From Membranipora membranacea (Eukaryota > Bryozoa > Gymnolaemata > Cheilostomatida > Membraniporidae): a stretch of DNA of 64,000 nt. Below the pieces are notes generated by a model that worked only from the letters and a program-made list of their open reading frames with translations, did not search any database and was not told where the DNA came from. Positions 23,401 to 35,369 of this stretch are shown here, piece by piece; the stretch's first letter is position 1; every line of letters begins with the position of its first letter. The position numbers were made by a program, and so were the translations under genes. The stretch covers positions 13,575,387 through 13,639,386 of the forward strand of contig OU612069.1 of NCBI GenBank assembly GCA_914767715.1, read 5' to 3'.

Positions 23401-26400
23401 AGGATTATAATGATATAAACTGTTTAAACCAGCGCCATCAAAACCAATACTCTGAGCTAAAATCCTGGACTTTTTTTGAGTATTTGCTTCATTTTGTTAG
23501 CTGCCTGTTCTTCTATTTCTGGCATCTATCAACGACCAAGCCGTAATAAGAAATATTATGAATATAAAATATGTATTATAATATATATAGGCCTACATAT
23601 ATATAGATAGACTTACAAGGGTTATTGACAATACTGATATGCACCACATAACAGCTAACCAGAGCCAATAAATTAACATACATACAGACTTACATGACTC
23701 AGTGAAAATGTATTTAAATTTAATGATGTTAAATATTGAGGTTGTATGAGATTCATTTTCTACATTTTACAGTCTTATGCCGAGTTTCATGCTGACGTAT
23801 TCCCAGACACATACAGCGGAGAGCCTGGATGTGATGTCACAGCCTGGCTCGGTGGTGCTAACCCACAGGTAATATTTTGTGTTTATCTGCAACGTAATAT
23901 TTCACATACTTTTACAGATCTCATAGTTGTGGACCGTCGTGAAATTGACGACTCTCACTTAGATAATGTGTAATTCTATTGAGTGATTTTACTGCAATGA
24001 AAAAGTTGCAAAGTCAGTGATTGTTGACAGTTTTCAAACATCACTACAAAATTTAAAAGCAACCCAACCCGCAATTAGAGAAATTTAGCTAACGAAGGAA
24101 GATGTATAATGGGTGTTTGGCCTACTTTGTGACTATGAGTGGCCTAGCTAACAATGTGTTTGCAAGCAGTGTGCCTCTCTCTGCACCGTAGTACCAGTTC
24201 CACAAACTGGCCCAATTTTGTCTATAAAAGCTAACTTTTATCCTGTTTGGTTGGGGTGACTTTTCAGTTTGAGAACTCAAGCACATTTGGTTTAGCCAAA
24301 ACTCTATGGTACAACTAACCTGAATTGATTGGTGCACATGCCAAAAGCGACTTAGGAGTTCATCTGCAAGCAGTTTGCCAGCAACATATGAATTAGTGTT
24401 CTACCTTGATATGCTGTAGGTTGTACAGATCAGTTTAGATCCAGCTAAGAACGGAACTAAAACGGAGGCAGCAGCCACAGAGAGCTTCAAACCCACACAG
24501 CAGCCGGCAGCACAGGTGCCTAAGGCTACATCACATGTAAACGGGTCGAGTGGGGCACGAGCAACCCCCTCACCACCTGTAGAATCTAAGGCCTCTGTCA
24601 GGACCAGTGTAAGTGAAATGCTTTCCCTCCACTATTCAGCCACAGAGGTCGAAAACCTAATGCAGGCAAACTGGAATAAGCTTGATCTAGTGTAAATTAT
24701 ACATGGTTTGAAAAGTTATACGAGATGATCAAGTGAGCCAACGCAAAGTTTGTACTTGACCAAGTCTGAGACTCATTACAGTAAATGGCTTATTTCCCTA
24801 TTTAGCATTAGTGAACGTTTTGTGCTCAATTTTACTGAATTTTTGGAACAATCTAAGATGAGAAATTGTTTCCAGCAATCACAATTAAATTGTCATATGC
24901 TTGTTCAGAGTCAGATATGTTCCCCTAACCCATGAATATATATCAGTGCGCACAACTTTTTCTTCTCTAGGGTATGTGCTTTGACTTTGATCTATAATAA
25001 TAATGTTTTCATCTTGTCATTGAGTTATGTAATCTTATGTTTTGTTTATTCACTCAGACACCTCCTGCAGCTGCCTCCACTCAGGTGAACACGAACAACC
25101 ATTCCAGTCAGGCTCAACCTCCAAAAAGAGTGTCTACCGCCTTCAAGTGTGAGTACTCATATACGTTTATATGTCAAGGTCAGAGATAGGGGAGGGGCAG
25201 AGTAAAAATTATGTTATAACATCCCTAATAATTTGTTGTTTTGTCCAGATGTGGTTTTTGATTTATTTGTTGATTTGAACAGTTAAGCTGTCTGTGGAAC
25301 TCTATCGTTAGCTCATGAGTATTATTGAAATGAAATGAGCCAGCTTGAGATCTAGGGGATATGTGAGTGTAAGGCCCAAATTTAAAAGTAATTCCGTAGG
25401 ATGTTACCCAAAAACTAATTATAAGGTCCCAATGCAAGCTCAGAGTGATTGAGCTTAACTAATCCGATGCTGATTTTGCAATAGAATCAAAAAGAAATGG
25501 TGGCTCAATTCTAATGTTTGATTTATTCAAGGCCTGTAAGAGATATTCCCGCAAATTATTTTGGACTTGTGCTACCATTTGATATATTTATGATGAACTG
25601 CAATATTTTTTCTCAAGGACCAAATTATGATTGAGTATTCAGAAAAACAATAGAGGTCGGATTTTCCTTGTTGCTTGAGTAATCACGTGTTGTGCTCTTT
25701 TTGTAAGGACAACTCTAACCAAAAAGTTTATGCCAAAAAGTTCATCTTTATTTTCTGAAAGCTCATTCATTCAGTCATGACATAACAAAACCCAGTTTAT
25801 CAAATCCTTGACCTTCTAGTTGAAACTGCTTGCGAATAAAATTAGTCCTCTCTCTTTCTTGCTTGCAAAGATTGCCACTTTTAGTAGCCAATGCATTGGC
25901 TCTGATTGGCTGGTGGGTGGGAGAGAGACAATTCCAATGTCGGTACTCAATTATGGAAGCTCAATTAGTTTCACTTTTTAATTGACATGGCAATGGCTCT
26001 CTTTCCCTCCCATCAGCCAATCCATTGGCTTATTTTTAAATAGACATGCCTGTGCTTTGATCAAACACTGCCAAGGCACCAATCAGATATTAGGTAAATG
26101 CGCCAAGTTTAGAAGTTTTTAAGTCTGTGATACGTATACAAAACTTCATAAAGTTAGACCCAATTTGCATGCATTCGGAGTCGAACCCATTTTACTGGCT
26201 AGAGTTAAAGCAACTCCAAATGCAGGCAAGTTGGATCCACATTGTTCTGATTCAAAACTTTATTCACTGCGAATACAATATCAAAAACGTCTATGAAACT
26301 AAGGAGGAACAGTTACTCCATGATGAAACTAAGCTGGGCGCTTTGACCTATAGTAGTGATGAAATGGTTTGGTTTGTTGATATATGTATTATTGTTGTAT

Positions 26401-29400
26401 CTCTCGTACACTGAATCCTATAGCCACTCAAACTGAGAAGCCATTAACATGGCCGCATCTGTCACGTAAATATCCTGGTATGTCTATATCTAACTATATA
26501 ACTATTACTACGGTACCTACATTATCAATGTGTTGGCTCTGATTGGTTAGGTTATGTTCACTCCACCAATAGGAGCAAAAGCATTGGCTATTGTACTCAG
26601 CTAGTCAATTTGTGGGCTCCGATTGGTTGGACTGAACCCAACCAACCAATCAGAGCTAATACATAGGCTGCTGTACTCCACTACCACCACTGTCTGTCTT
26701 CTGTTCGCTACTCACTGATTTACTACTGATTAAGGGGAGAAGGGGGCTGTTTTGATAGGCGTGGCGACTTAAATTGTAATCAGTTTCTCTTTTAATTCAC
26801 CAGTATTGACAGAGTTGAAGTAGGCGCATTATGATGCGATATCCAATAAATACAAGAGAAAATATCATCAACCTTGGATTCTTGGCACAATTGTCATAAT
26901 CTGCATCTGAAAAATAATTCTGAGCTGATATTTACTTCTGGCCAATTACTTTTTATTTCCACTTTGAATTTGGCCAATCATAGAAGACCATAATAAAAGC
27001 CTTGGGGTCCTGAGGTATCATGCGAGACTGGTGTTCAGCTTTAAATGATTTTAGTCGATTGAAACAGCCACCCTTCCCTATGTAGCTCTAACCATGACGC
27101 CAGAATTATGTATAAACAAAATATTTGAGTGACCAATATTTAATTCTAAAGACTATGTGACTAAGATTACATTCGTGAAATTGTCAATTCGCTAAATCAC
27201 TGACACCACAAAGGACTTCCATACATACATATCGAAAAGAAGTTGAACCAATCTTCACCTTGAATTGATGTGGCTGTATGGAAACTTCGATGGAAGCTTA
27301 TAATTGATTCTGGTGATTAAATAATTTGCACTATGTGTGACATGGTTTCGCTGCTAGACAGAATAGTCACTCAATGCCTGCAGTCTACTTAGACCTGTAG
27401 TTTTTCGGCCCAACTGGCCGTAAGGACCTGTAGTTTTTGACCCCATGGTCTATACTCTATAAGGACCTGTAGTTTTTCAACCCTATATATCAAAGACTGG
27501 TAGGCATTGGGTGACGATTTTTATATAGCATCATGCTTTACTTGCTTGAAACATAATTTATATACAATATCAAGCAATGATTTTGCCCTGTCCAATTAAT
27601 AATTCAGACTGTTGAATTTCAAAGTAGTTTTTGCCTTTGCCACCAAAGTAGATATTTCAGATATGTAGGTAAATTTTTCCTTCTTTTTATAAATTTTGGG
27701 TTATTTCTTAAACAATGACTACACTTACACATTTTGGGTTTTCTCAAAGCCCACAAAAATCGATGCCACATATGTGATTCATTTTCCTGAGTTACTACAC
27801 ACATAGGGTTATAAGGGTTTTATTATCAGGCTCTGAACAGAATGGTGATATTAGGCAAATTCTCAACCCTGTCGCAAAGATACTTTTGCTCGCTAGTCTG
27901 GATTGCGTATTTGCCTACCGTTTTGGTCTCTCACATGGGCTGTATTGTTTCTTAGCTTAGCTTTTACTTGTCCTGCGGTCTTCTATTTGTGGTCACTTGT
28001 CCCTGTCCTTTCTTGTATTAATCATTCTGGTGCTGGGAAAAAGAGTTTTTCGGTCTGGTGTTTTATACTTTCTACCTCTAATTTGCATAAAAATGGTTTT
28101 ATAAAATTAAAGATGCTGTCAATATTATAATTGTCCAAATTCACTTAATTTGGAATAATATATTGATGAATTGCAGTAAATGGAAAACAATTATTTGAGA
28201 GTCCCTTTTTATCTGGTCCATAAGAGTCAGAAACCTACGTAACATTCTATGTAGAAACCGTGAAACAGCTTCATGAAGATGCACTAAGCATGTTACCCAT
28301 AATGCACTGCCGCTATTACTCCCAATCCATCTCCTAGCTTATATATTTGTATACATATATATAAATATATATATATGTATATATATATAAATGTATATTT
28401 ATTTTCACAATGTTATAACTATAGTTTCAGTGAAAACATCCAAGTTCAGACATTTGAAGGGAGAGCCATTACACAAATCACACCGTATTGAGAACATTCG
28501 CAGCCTCAGTAACTCGGTGTCAGGAGAAAGTGACGGGCTAGCTTTGAACCGTTCCCGCTGTGCTATCTCACTGCAGGGACCTGCTGGTCTAGTGGCTGTT
28601 CTTGAGGTAATAAATCGGCTCTTGCCTTTTCCACATTTCTGTTTCCACACATAACATGTACCGATGATTATATGGGATTTTGTATAATTTATGCTAGGAG
28701 CGCTCAGTGTGAAAAATATCAATATTCCTAGGTAATTCCTTGGGCGATGGCTGGTTCTGACATCATTCGAGATGATTCGCGAAAGAAAGTGGGAAATTTT
28801 AACAGACATGTATAAACAGCTGCCAATTATACCCCATGTTACAAAATTTCACCTGTTGCCGATTATATTTTAGTTGGAGAAGCCCGGAAAGCTGGATGAC
28901 GCACCATTACCAGCTCTGTCACATGGCTGCACTGTCGCTGACTTTAAGTGGGATCCATTCAATGATAGCAGACTAATTACAGGTAAGAAGTAACCATGTA
29001 CCAGTAAAGTATTCGCAGGAGGAAGAGTTCGCCTCTTCCCAAATCTCTTTTTAAGATTTTCATTTTGATATTGATGGAACATCTTCCATAGAGAGTAACG
29101 TGTTCGCAGAGGAAAAGTTGGCCTGTTCACACATGCTTGAAACAGTGAAATGAAAAGTTTGTTCCCCTGATGGTGCTTGGGGGCTGGGGTAATCGTTCCA
29201 GAATGCTCCTTCTCCAGCCCACAACTCGTGTGGAACCAATTGTGTGGCAGTGAGTGGAATGCGCGCTAACTGGTTGCGCCATCTCACCTTAGCTTACCTT
29301 GATATCATAACATGCATTGCCATTCTCCCTTGTAGCCTCTGAGGGTGGTGCCATATATGTGTGGACGATACCCGAAGGTGGCCTCACTGAAACAATAGAA

Positions 29401-32400
29401 GAACCCACTCTAAGAATTCCAGCTCACACAGATAAAATATATTCTATACTGGTGTGTTACTTTTATTTTCATATTTTTATATTCTTATTTTCAACTCCTA
29501 ATCTTTACCCAGTGCAAGTGCTTAAACTCTGTTCGTCTGCTGGTTTGGTTTGAACCCCACAACCTGCCACCCGGGCAGAGTTTTAGAACTTAGACTATCT
29601 CCACTCATATTCACCAGTTTGAACATTGCTGTGTATGAAGTGCTACGCAGGGGATTTGTCTGGACTCATCAAGCAATTTCCTTTGGGTTATCAATATTAG
29701 TACTAGTATTATTAGTACAATGTAACACGCATACTACCTTTTTGACTTCATCGATGTTTATTTTTGTTGACTAAGCCATGTTTCCTGTTTACAGCCACAT
29801 CCCCTAGCCAGTGACGTACTCGCTTCCAGTGGTCAGGACTTCACTGTCAAACTCTGGAACTTATCAACCCAAGAGAGCACAACTCTTGAGGGACACGACT
29901 CCCCAGTAAGTCTAGCTCTCTTAACTGGCGGTCACCCCTATATTAGCCATTTATACAATAGCCTGTACGTAATCTTCTTCAACTTCTAGGGAGATTGGAC
30001 ATGCAGCGTATATTTGCAGGAATGTGTTTGGTCTGATCGCCCTAAAAGTTCAAACAACATTAACTCAAGCTGTTTTAGATCTCACAATAATATACCAAAA
30101 TATATCTAATAGGATACCCAGAAAGGTAAAGAGTTTAATTAAATGTCAGTTGGCCGTGCATTTCGCTATTTCAAGCCTGTGCAAAATGAAACCTTCCTGC
30201 AAATACGCTATTTCTCTAGGGAATCCTCTTAATGGTAATGTTTTTAGATAGTTTACTATCAGTTAACGCAGCTTAATCCTGTTATTCGTTTGTTACAGAT
30301 TCTGTGTATGGCGTGGAGCAGTGATGGTATATACTTGTCTACATTCAGTAAGGACTCACAGATACGTGTGTACGAGCCCCGCGCCTCCACCTCACCTATC
30401 CGGCAGGGTCAGGGACCCGCTGGTAACAGAGGAGCCAGGCTTATGTGGGTACTCAACGACTCATTTATAGCCGTATCCGGGTTTGACAAGTAAGTATCAC
30501 CCATAGACTCAATAGTAAAACTAGGCAGGACACTATATATAGCTGAAGTGAGGCACTTAATTGTGGGCAACATAACGTCATTGGAAGGTGTAGTAAGCAA
30601 TGATGTATTCATTGATTTACTGTCAAAAATTCAGGTTTTTTGTTCATAACTCGATCAAATTTGATCGGATTTCGAGTTTGAAAATTTCTTTACAATCAGC
30701 AGCATCTTGTTATCTTATCTTAAAAAAAAAAATTTGCCGTAAATTAGTATCCAGCTGTTCACGATAAGCTGCTAAATCTATTTGTAATTTTCAAACTCCA
30801 AATCCGATCAAAATTGATCGAGTAATGAGCAAAATACCTAGATTGTGGACAGAAAATCAATGATAGCATCATTGCTTCTACACCTTCCAATGACGTTACG
30901 TGCCCACAATTAAGTCACTCTGCCTGCAGGATAGCCTTGTGACATAGTCTATCTCTGCAGCACAGCAGTGGTGGCGCTGCCTTCCATCAAGAAAGGCAAC
31001 TCCCAGGGTTCAAGGTTATGATATATCAAAACCAGTGTTCCATTTAGGCCCAAATATTTCTAAATTATGGGTTTCCATTGTTTTCCCAATTTTGGTACTC
31101 AGACTAGGTGAATTAGTTCAAGCCCTATGCTGCAGAGACGACCGTATGCCTCAACAGTTTGCACATGCGCAGAGTGCAATTAAGTGCCTCAGTGCCTCCA
31201 TGCTAATGCTCCATATATTGTCCTGTCTAGGTTTATGATTAAGTCTATGGAATCACCACTTTAAAGATACCTTAGAGGCGCAGAAAGCTATTCTTTATAT
31301 ATTATAGACTACCCAAAGACCAATGCATTTTTAGTCAGGCAGTTACTTGTGATAAAGTTATGCCAGATTTGCGACCGGTAAAAAAATTCAATGGTGCCAA
31401 GCTGCTGCCCATCACAGTTTAATTGTTTGGCGTTGTGTCTTAGTTAAAGACCACATAATGACCAAAGCAATGTATAGTCTGGCAGCTAGTACTGCAGTAG
31501 TTAGGCCATATTTTGACACAAAAATTTATAGTACCTCTTGGTAAAGATTATACGTAGTGCTAGAAATTGCCCCCCCTTCTTCATCAATAATACCTGTGAT
31601 GTATCAAAATCTTGTGCTCTACCAGCGCAATATGCTACCACTTTTGCACTTCTTTCTGACACTGTTGAATTAATAACTTCACCATGACATTTTGTGTTAT
31701 CGCTTACAGGAGGAGCACTAGGATATTACAGCTGTATGATCCCTCAGATTTGTCATATTGTGTGGCGTCTGTGGATTTAGACACGGCACCTGCTATACTA
31801 ATGTCACATTATGATGCCGACAGTAGCACAGTATTCCTAACTAGCAAGGTAAGCATTATATTAAGTATGATCCGATTTGCCTTTATTTCGGGTCACTGCT
31901 ATCCTACTGGTGAGCCACTGACCTGAGCGGAGCAACTCCAAAACATAATTTCAATGGATTTATTCCGAAAGGAGTTTAATCTAGGAAAATAATTGGCCGG
32001 GTGCAAGTAGTTTGTGGTGATCAAGTTTGGTGATAGTAACACTTTGCTCCTGGACATGAAGTCTTTCACATGATGATGAAAGTTAACAAAAGTCAGAAGT
32101 TTCTGTGATTAAAATATATTGCTATTTTAACTTGAGTTCTGTTGTTGACAGGGAGACACAATGGTGCAGGCATACGAGGTGGTATCAGAGCCGCCATATT
32201 TAAATGTTCTCTCCAGCTATCACTGTAAGAACCAGCATCAGTCAATGCAGTACTTACCGAAGATATCATGTAATGTTAGGAAGATAGAGTTCGCTCGAGC
32301 ATATCGACTCACTCAAACTATGCTGGAGCCAATCAGCTTCACTGTTCCAAGGGTCAAGGTAAGGTATAGATAGAAAATCTTTATAATCTTTATTTATATG

Positions 32401-35369
32401 GGTTCTTTCTCCCATCTGTGCTAGAATTTGTGGGTTGGCTTTGTTTTTGTCTCCTCTTAAACTCAGTAAAGATGGAAATTAATGTAAATCTACTTATCTT
32501 TTCCTTTAACATTCACTGCAACATCTCATAAGTTAGTTTTGAAATGCCCTTGAAAATCCTGATAGTAATCTGTTGAAATTGATAGGCTTATACTGAACAC
32601 CACAATGTCTAAGTTTGAAGCCATAGAAATGGTCTACTCTCCCCATAAACATATAAATATTTCAAGGTTATTATGCTCTGATTGTTCTCAACTTTGATTG
32701 CCGTTGGGTATTTTTAGGCTGAGTACTTCCAGGATGACCTGTTCCCTGACACTGCTGTGTTATGGGAGGCCACCATGTCTGCCTCAGAGTGGTTTGGTGG
32801 AATGGATAAGAAACCTAAGACTATAAGCGTGCATCCGGAAGGCATGACTAAATGTAAGAATATTTCTATGTTGATTAAAATTCTCTTTTTCAATAACCTT
32901 CATCTTAAAGTGCAACCAAGGTTTCAAACAACTTCTCATTGATGGCCATTGATTAATAGCAGATTGCGCCTTCTGCATGGGGAAAAAGACAAAATATAAT
33001 TCGGATGATTATTCAGCCAGAATTCTTGTGAAACATTTCTTCCAACAGGCACTCAGACTCAGCTAAAAGAGAATACCACATAGCAGTTTCCTGTTCCTGT
33101 TATTATTTAGCCTGTGCTCTATAATTATTACAGCAAAGTCTTGGAACCTCCCCTAACCTGAAGTGTTACCAAGCTTAGAGTCAGCAACTACTTTGAGTTT
33201 TGCATCGCGTAATGCACAAAGCTGATGCTGCCCAGCACACTATTTGCTACCCATTAATGCATTGCTGCGAAACCTTGGTTGCCCTTTAATAATTTGGTAT
33301 GAATTTTCCAGTCCAAAAAAATTTTGTTTGATAAATTGTCTAGAGTATTCAACCATCGGCTTAGAAGGTATAAATAACTCCACTTAAAGATGATAGTTTT
33401 TTTCCCAATCAGGGCCAGCGATGTGATCCTCATGGGCAACTCATAATCAAATACACTGAGTAGAAGTGATGGGAATTTTTTGAGAGGTTTGTGACTCAAT
33501 TTGCATCTATTACATATTAGATTTTTGGTTGAGTGATGTGAGATAATCGGGTGTTTGGTATCATTCTGGTCTGAAGTACTCAGCCTAATTTAGAATGCTG
33601 CTCAGGTTCATGAAAAGCCTTTGGCCCAGTTCTAACTGATTGTCACTCAAAGTTGAGATGAGAAGGCACTAAAAAAGTTTCGCCTTTTATTATAATAACT
33701 AGATTATAATACCGTCCATTGAAACTGGGCTACAGGCTGTTTTTGAACCTAGAGCAGCATTCCTGAGAACTCGAAATGGATACTGAAAACATAATTCTTT
33801 CACAATCTTTTTTCAGAATAAGTGATTGCTTTTCTGATTAGGATTTTTGTCGTTGTTGTTGTTACAGTATCGGATGCTCCACCAGATGAAATCAAAGAGA
33901 GAAAATATGAAAAGTTTGATGCCGCTACCTACAAAACAGACGCTGAAAAGCGCGAGGAGCTGGTGGGTACCTTTAATATAAAATTTGATTCAAATTCACC
34001 ATTATCCCAATGATTTTATTAATTCAAAGGATGCCGACAGATCAAAGCATTTTATAGACGACAGTAAGTACCATTTAACTGAGTCAAGGGTTCGACAGTG
34101 GAAAAATGCTAAGCTCTCTCCAGTATAACTCACTGTTGCAATCATGACTAAGAACAGAAGTGCTTTGCTGCCTGACTATGCGTCAGTCTGTGGGTATCCT
34201 TGAATTGTATGATGTGATTGTTTTACATTATGAAAAGCGGGTTTATATGAGTTCCACAATGCAACGCAGCTTAACCTGGTATTTCCCGGAGAATCAGCTC
34301 AATCTCATGTTGACCTGAGCTCACATGGACAGCTCTCAGGAACACTGCATTGTATGATACATCATATTGGCATATATTATATACTCATTAACATGCCTAC
34401 CCAGTCCTGTCTGCATCCACATGATAAGAAAACCTTTCAGTTTAAAACTACAGTACCCCAGATTGTCTTGTTACGAAGTCCCCCGGTTTATGTGCATCGA
34501 TTGTGATGTAATTCCATTTGGTTACAGTTGGAGCTTTAAAGGACTAGAGCCAGGTCAATTTCTCATGTTATTCGGATGTCCGTTTTGTCTGTAACTCTAT
34601 CTTCAATTTACAACAGTTTATAAATGTCATGCATGTCAACCGAGAACAAGTATGAACCAGTTTGCCTGTATTTGGAGTTGCTCTTCCTCGTGAGCCAACA
34701 ATGGCTCACCATTAGAATGGAAGAGTCCCTGAATGCAGGCAAATTTGGTCAAACTCGTCAAATGTCAACCTTCCCTATGATTTTCTTGGTATACTGTTCT
34801 ATCTGGTAGAGGCGGTATTGGTAAAATGGGAAGGTAGATTCAGTCAAATCATGGTTTAGTTGGAGGTATCCTTTAATATATTTAGTCTAAAAAAGTAAAT
34901 TCTATTCTAGCTAGTAGAGTCTAATTTAGGGTGACTTCACCATATGAGGACATTGTGTAAATGGTAGCTAGATTTTAGTGGGTTGGCGAGTCTTGATGAC
35001 CTATTGTGAGCTAGCACCAATTGTTTTGTTAGCCATGGTGAGGGCTTATGAGTAATGTAGTGCGGTGGAGTAGATGTTAGCTAGCTACACTCATATCCTC
35101 TGGGATGTTATAGTATCTTTCTCTACCGTGGAAATTTCAATTGATGTAAAAATTTCCTATTTCTCTTTGAGAAAGATCTATTGCAGAACTAAAGTTAATG
35201 AAAATGATCCCGATGTTTCTCTATGAGACATTTTTTAGATTTGCATTTGTATTAAATTTATCCATTTCAGGTCAATGCTGTAACATCTAAGCTAGGAATG
35301 AGAGATGATCCATTGCCTCAGGACCTAACAGAAGGTGTAGACTCTGATGAGTGGAGCGACGAAGATTAA
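14479..35369 (+). CDS. CORO7: Coronin-7 (POD-1 type tandem coronin)
   Basis: An actin- and Golgi-associated protein with two coronin beta-propellers in one chain. Twenty-two exons join in frame: 14479-14544, 15114-15213, 17507-17587, 18379-18636, 19241-19371, 20287-20370, 20909-20991, 22419-22531, 23133-23278, 23773-23868, 24420-24608, 25058-25148, 28431-28606, 28874-28982, 29336-29451, 29795-29905, 30299-30489, 31710-31848, 32152-32358, 32718-32853, 33868-33962, 35271-35369; 938 residues, close to the known vertebrate length. The start has an in-frame TGA 6 bases upstream. Propeller 1 carries HIKLWRLED and RIFDPRS; the coronin signature (AEFHADVFPDT) follows; then a Ser/Pro/Ala-rich linker (about residues 387-479). 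Propeller 2 begins SKFRHLKGEPLH, has FTVLKLW-like and RVYEPRA blades (here FTVKLWNLS), then AEYFQDDLFPDTAVLWE, and ends with the acidic DEWSDED tail linked to Arp2/3 binding in this family. There is no terminal coiled coil, as expected for coronin-7. Confidence 0.96.
18666..18751. repeat. Short foldback repeat, 'TGCAGGCAAACTGGAT' family, copy 3
   Basis: TAGACCAAGTTTGCTCCTTT and TGCCTGCATTTAGAGTTGC are answered by GTATGCAGGCAAACTGGATC and AAAATTGGTCTAGTA. It starts a few bases past CORO7 exon 4 (about 30 bases into the intron). Confidence 0.65.
21090..22078. mobile_element. TIR element with repeated GGGGCACGTTGAGCC motifs, in a CORO7 intron
   Basis: The ends are inverted repeats: GGGGAAGGCGGGGCACGTTG with AGCCA on the left, and its near-exact complement (TGGCTCAACGTACCCCGCCT with TCCCC) on the right. 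A TA dinucleotide flanks both sides (21088-21089 and 22079-22080), which fits a TA target duplication of Tc1/mariner-like integration. The core motif recurs internally at about 21116, 21461, 21482, 21830, 21858 and 21878 in both orientations. No transposase frame is visible, so it is non-autonomous. The superfamily call rests only on the TA. Confidence 0.7.
24640..24693. repeat. Half copy of the 'TGCAGGCAAACTGGAT' foldback repeat
   Basis: Contains AATGCAGGCAAACTGGAATA followed by AGCTTGATCTAG; only the right arm is recognisable. It lies directly after CORO7 exon 11. Confidence 0.5.
26150..26246. repeat. Short foldback repeat, 'TGCAGGCAAACTGGAT' family
   Basis: GACCCAATTTGCATGCATTC and GGAGTCG on the left; GCAACTCCAAATGCAGGCAA and GTTGGATC on the right. 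It is in the large CORO7 intron 25149-28430. Confidence 0.5.
27387..27490. repeat. Three imperfect units of a GACCTGTAGTTTTT repeat
   Basis: The core GACCTGTAGTTTTT occurs three times at spacings of about 35-40 bases, each followed by CR-rich or ACCC sequence. I see no partner outside this intron. Confidence 0.6.
28335..28402. repeat. AT-rich microsatellite ahead of a CORO7 acceptor
   Basis: Runs of (TA)n interrupted by AAATATA and GTATA, ending about 30 bases before the exon that starts the second propeller. Confidence 0.8.
30545..30925. mobile_element. Foldback element in a CORO7 intron
   Basis: Left arm GAGGCACTTAATTGTGGGCA ... AACGTCATTGGAAGGTGTAG ... CTCGATCAAATTTGATCGGA pairs with the right arm (ATCCGATCAAAATTGATCGA ... 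CTACACCTTCCAATGACGTT ... TGCCCACAATTAAGTCAC). Arms are about 150 bp around an AT-rich centre. No coding content. Confidence 0.75.
34645..34762. repeat. Short foldback repeat, 'TGCAGGCAAACTGGAT' family
   Basis: CAGTTTGCCTGTATTTGGAG with TTGCTCTTCC is answered by GGAAGAGTCCCTGAATGCAG and GCAAATTTGGTC; the centre has GAGCCAACAATGGCTC. It is in the last CORO7 intron. Confidence 0.65.

Larger units (their letters stand above)
25149..28430 (+). other. Large CORO7 intron (linker / second propeller junction)
   Basis: The exon phases on both sides agree (one base left over, two taken up), so no coding exon is needed here. It contains segments with TCTGATTGGCTGGTGGG (25880-26010 and 26520-26660), a foldback repeat, a three-unit repeat at 27387-27490, and an AT microsatellite just before the acceptor. 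Confidence 0.6.

Noticed and set aside
28405-28809. 134-codon open frame on -
   Set aside because: Antisense to CORO7 exon 13 (28431-28606), which has strong homology and splice sites on +.
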